Shown here one piece after another: positions 31,877 to 32,383 of a stretch of DNA of 32,383 nucleotides. Under the pieces are notes generated by a model that saw only the letters and a list, made by a program, of their open reading frames with translations, ran no database searches and was not told the origin of the DNA. Every line of letters starts with the position of its first letter. The stretch's first letter is position 1. Source of the DNA: Bacteroidales bacterium UBA3290. GTDB lineage: Bacteria; Bacteroidota; Bacteroidia; Bacteroidales; UBA932. The stretch spans positions 88,572 through 120,954 of the forward strand of contig DETK01000035.1 in assembly GCA_002361615.1 (NCBI GenBank), in the 5' to 3' direction. The translations under genes and the position numbers were made by a program.

Positions 31877-32272
31877 ATGCCTACTATTCAACAATTAGTT
31901 CGCAAAGGACGCGAGGTTATCGTCGAAAAGAGCAAATCTCGCGCGCTGGATGCTTGCCCTCAGCGGCGTGGTGTCTGCGTCCGTGTTTATACCACGACGC
32001 CGAAAAAGCCGAACTCTGCCATGCGTAAAGTGGCCCGTGTTCGTCTCACCAACCAGAAAGAGGTCAATGCATACATCCCGGGCGAGGGTCACAACCTCCA
32101 GGAACACAGCATCGTGCTGGTTCGTGGCGGCCGTGTGAAGGACCTCCCTGGTGTACGTTACCACATCCTTAGGGGCGCATTGGACACCGCAGGCGTGGAG
32201 GGTCGTACGCAGAGCCGTTCCCTCTATGGCGCCAAGCGGCCGAAAGCTGCCAAGAAAGCCGCTAAGAAGTAA
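31877..32272 (+). CDS. rpsL: 30S ribosomal protein S12
   Basis: S12 sits at the 30S decoding centre. It is 131 residues, normal length. MPTIQQLVRKGR is the usual start; TPKKPNSAMRK contains the lysine mutated in streptomycin resistance (Lys42 equivalent, wild type here), and VKDLPGVRYHI holds the second resistance region and the Asp that is often methylthiolated. The C-terminus is a basic AAKKAAKK tail. The ATG is near an imperfect inverted repeat (CATAAAT upstream, ATTTATG at the start codon). It begins the str operon, with rpsG next. Confidence 0.99.
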   Translation: MPTIQQLVRKGREVIVEKSKSRALDACPQRRGVCVRVYTTTPKKPNSAMRKVARVRLTNQKEVNAYIPGEGHNLQEHSIVLVRGGRVKDLPGVRYHILRGALDTAGVEGRTQSRSLYGAKRPKAAKKAAKK

Positions 32273-32297
32273 TTCACCTATTTAAATTCTTACACAA

Positions 32298-32383
32298 ATG
32301 AGAAAAACGAAGCCTAAAAAGAGGATTCTACTTCCTGATCCTAAGTATCACGATGTACAGGTTACCCGTTTCGTGAACAATCT
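32298..32383 (+). CDS. rpsG: 30S ribosomal protein S7, N-terminal part (3' end outside window)
   Basis: The first 28 residues, starting MRKTKPKKR and continuing ILLPDPKYHDV and VTRFVNN, match the S7 N-terminus; S7 nucleates assembly of the 30S head. It follows rpsL by 25 bases, the conserved str operon order, and is cut by the window end. fusA or rpsJ would be expected downstream. Confidence 0.96.
   Translation, partial: MRKTKPKKRILLPDPKYHDVQVTRFVNN

Noticed and set aside
1..32383. CRISPR array, toxin-antitoxin, restriction or phage defence genes
   Set aside because: No regularly spaced repeats, no nuclease, methylase, helicase-defence or small paired toxin genes were seen on either strand.

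Overview
The window is chromosomal DNA from a high-GC member of the Bacteroidales (Bacteroidetes). Several signs agree. Upstream regions carry the Bacteroidetes sigma -7 motif TAnnTTTG, and one has a complete TTG-N20-TATCTTTG promoter. No convincing Shine-Dalgarno sequences are seen. The gene content is typical of the phylum: a TonB-dependent receptor paired with a DUF4249 lipoprotein, an MG2/plug protein, and a RecO with no zinc finger. Species cannot be fixed from the sequence alone. The window is densely coding, with no gene-free stretch longer than about 185 bp. No tRNA, rRNA, CRISPR array, insertion sequence or phage gene was found.

Layout, left to right. (1) The 3' end of groEL and its terminator. 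(2) A + strand iron-sulfur operon, sufB-pnuC-sufC-sufD, with every junction overlapping; a PnuC-type vitamin transporter sits inside it and SufD is only 240 residues. (3) A - strand run, gpmI - MIO ammonia-lyase - dnaE, read toward the suf operon and sharing a terminator region with it. (4) rnr and a phosphodiester-glycosidase-like lipoprotein on +, convergent with rdgB-recO on -. (5) ctpA on +, convergent with a - strand pair (short-chain prenyl synthase, then a U32 tRNA-hydroxylation-type protein). (6) rsgA-MATE transporter, then ornithine aminotransferase (rocD) on +, convergent with a - strand operon arcC-arcB-secreted coiled-coil protein. (7) A + strand four-gene envelope module: exported protein of unknown function, TonB-dependent receptor, DUF4249 lipoprotein, MG2/plug protein. 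(8) The start of the rpsL-rpsG ribosomal protein operon, with a textbook promoter and a leader hairpin.

Most genes are core housekeeping functions: chaperonin, Fe-S assembly, replication, glycolysis, RNA decay, ribosome maturation and translation. Two parts look metabolic or accessory. OTC, carbamate kinase and ornithine aminotransferase together could turn citrulline into ATP, ammonia and glutamate semialdehyde, although no arginine deiminase gene is present here. The four-gene envelope module (25496-31775) differs from its surroundings in codon choice (heavy AGG arginine use) and has no assignable substrate; it is the best candidate for an undescribed system.

Other points of interest are a tyrosine-ammonia-lyase-like enzyme with no pathway partners, an 8-bp mirrored promoter pair between gpmI and rnr, promoters so close to the sufB and rsgA start codons that the mRNAs should be almost leaderless, and three related copies of a short palindromic intergenic repeat.
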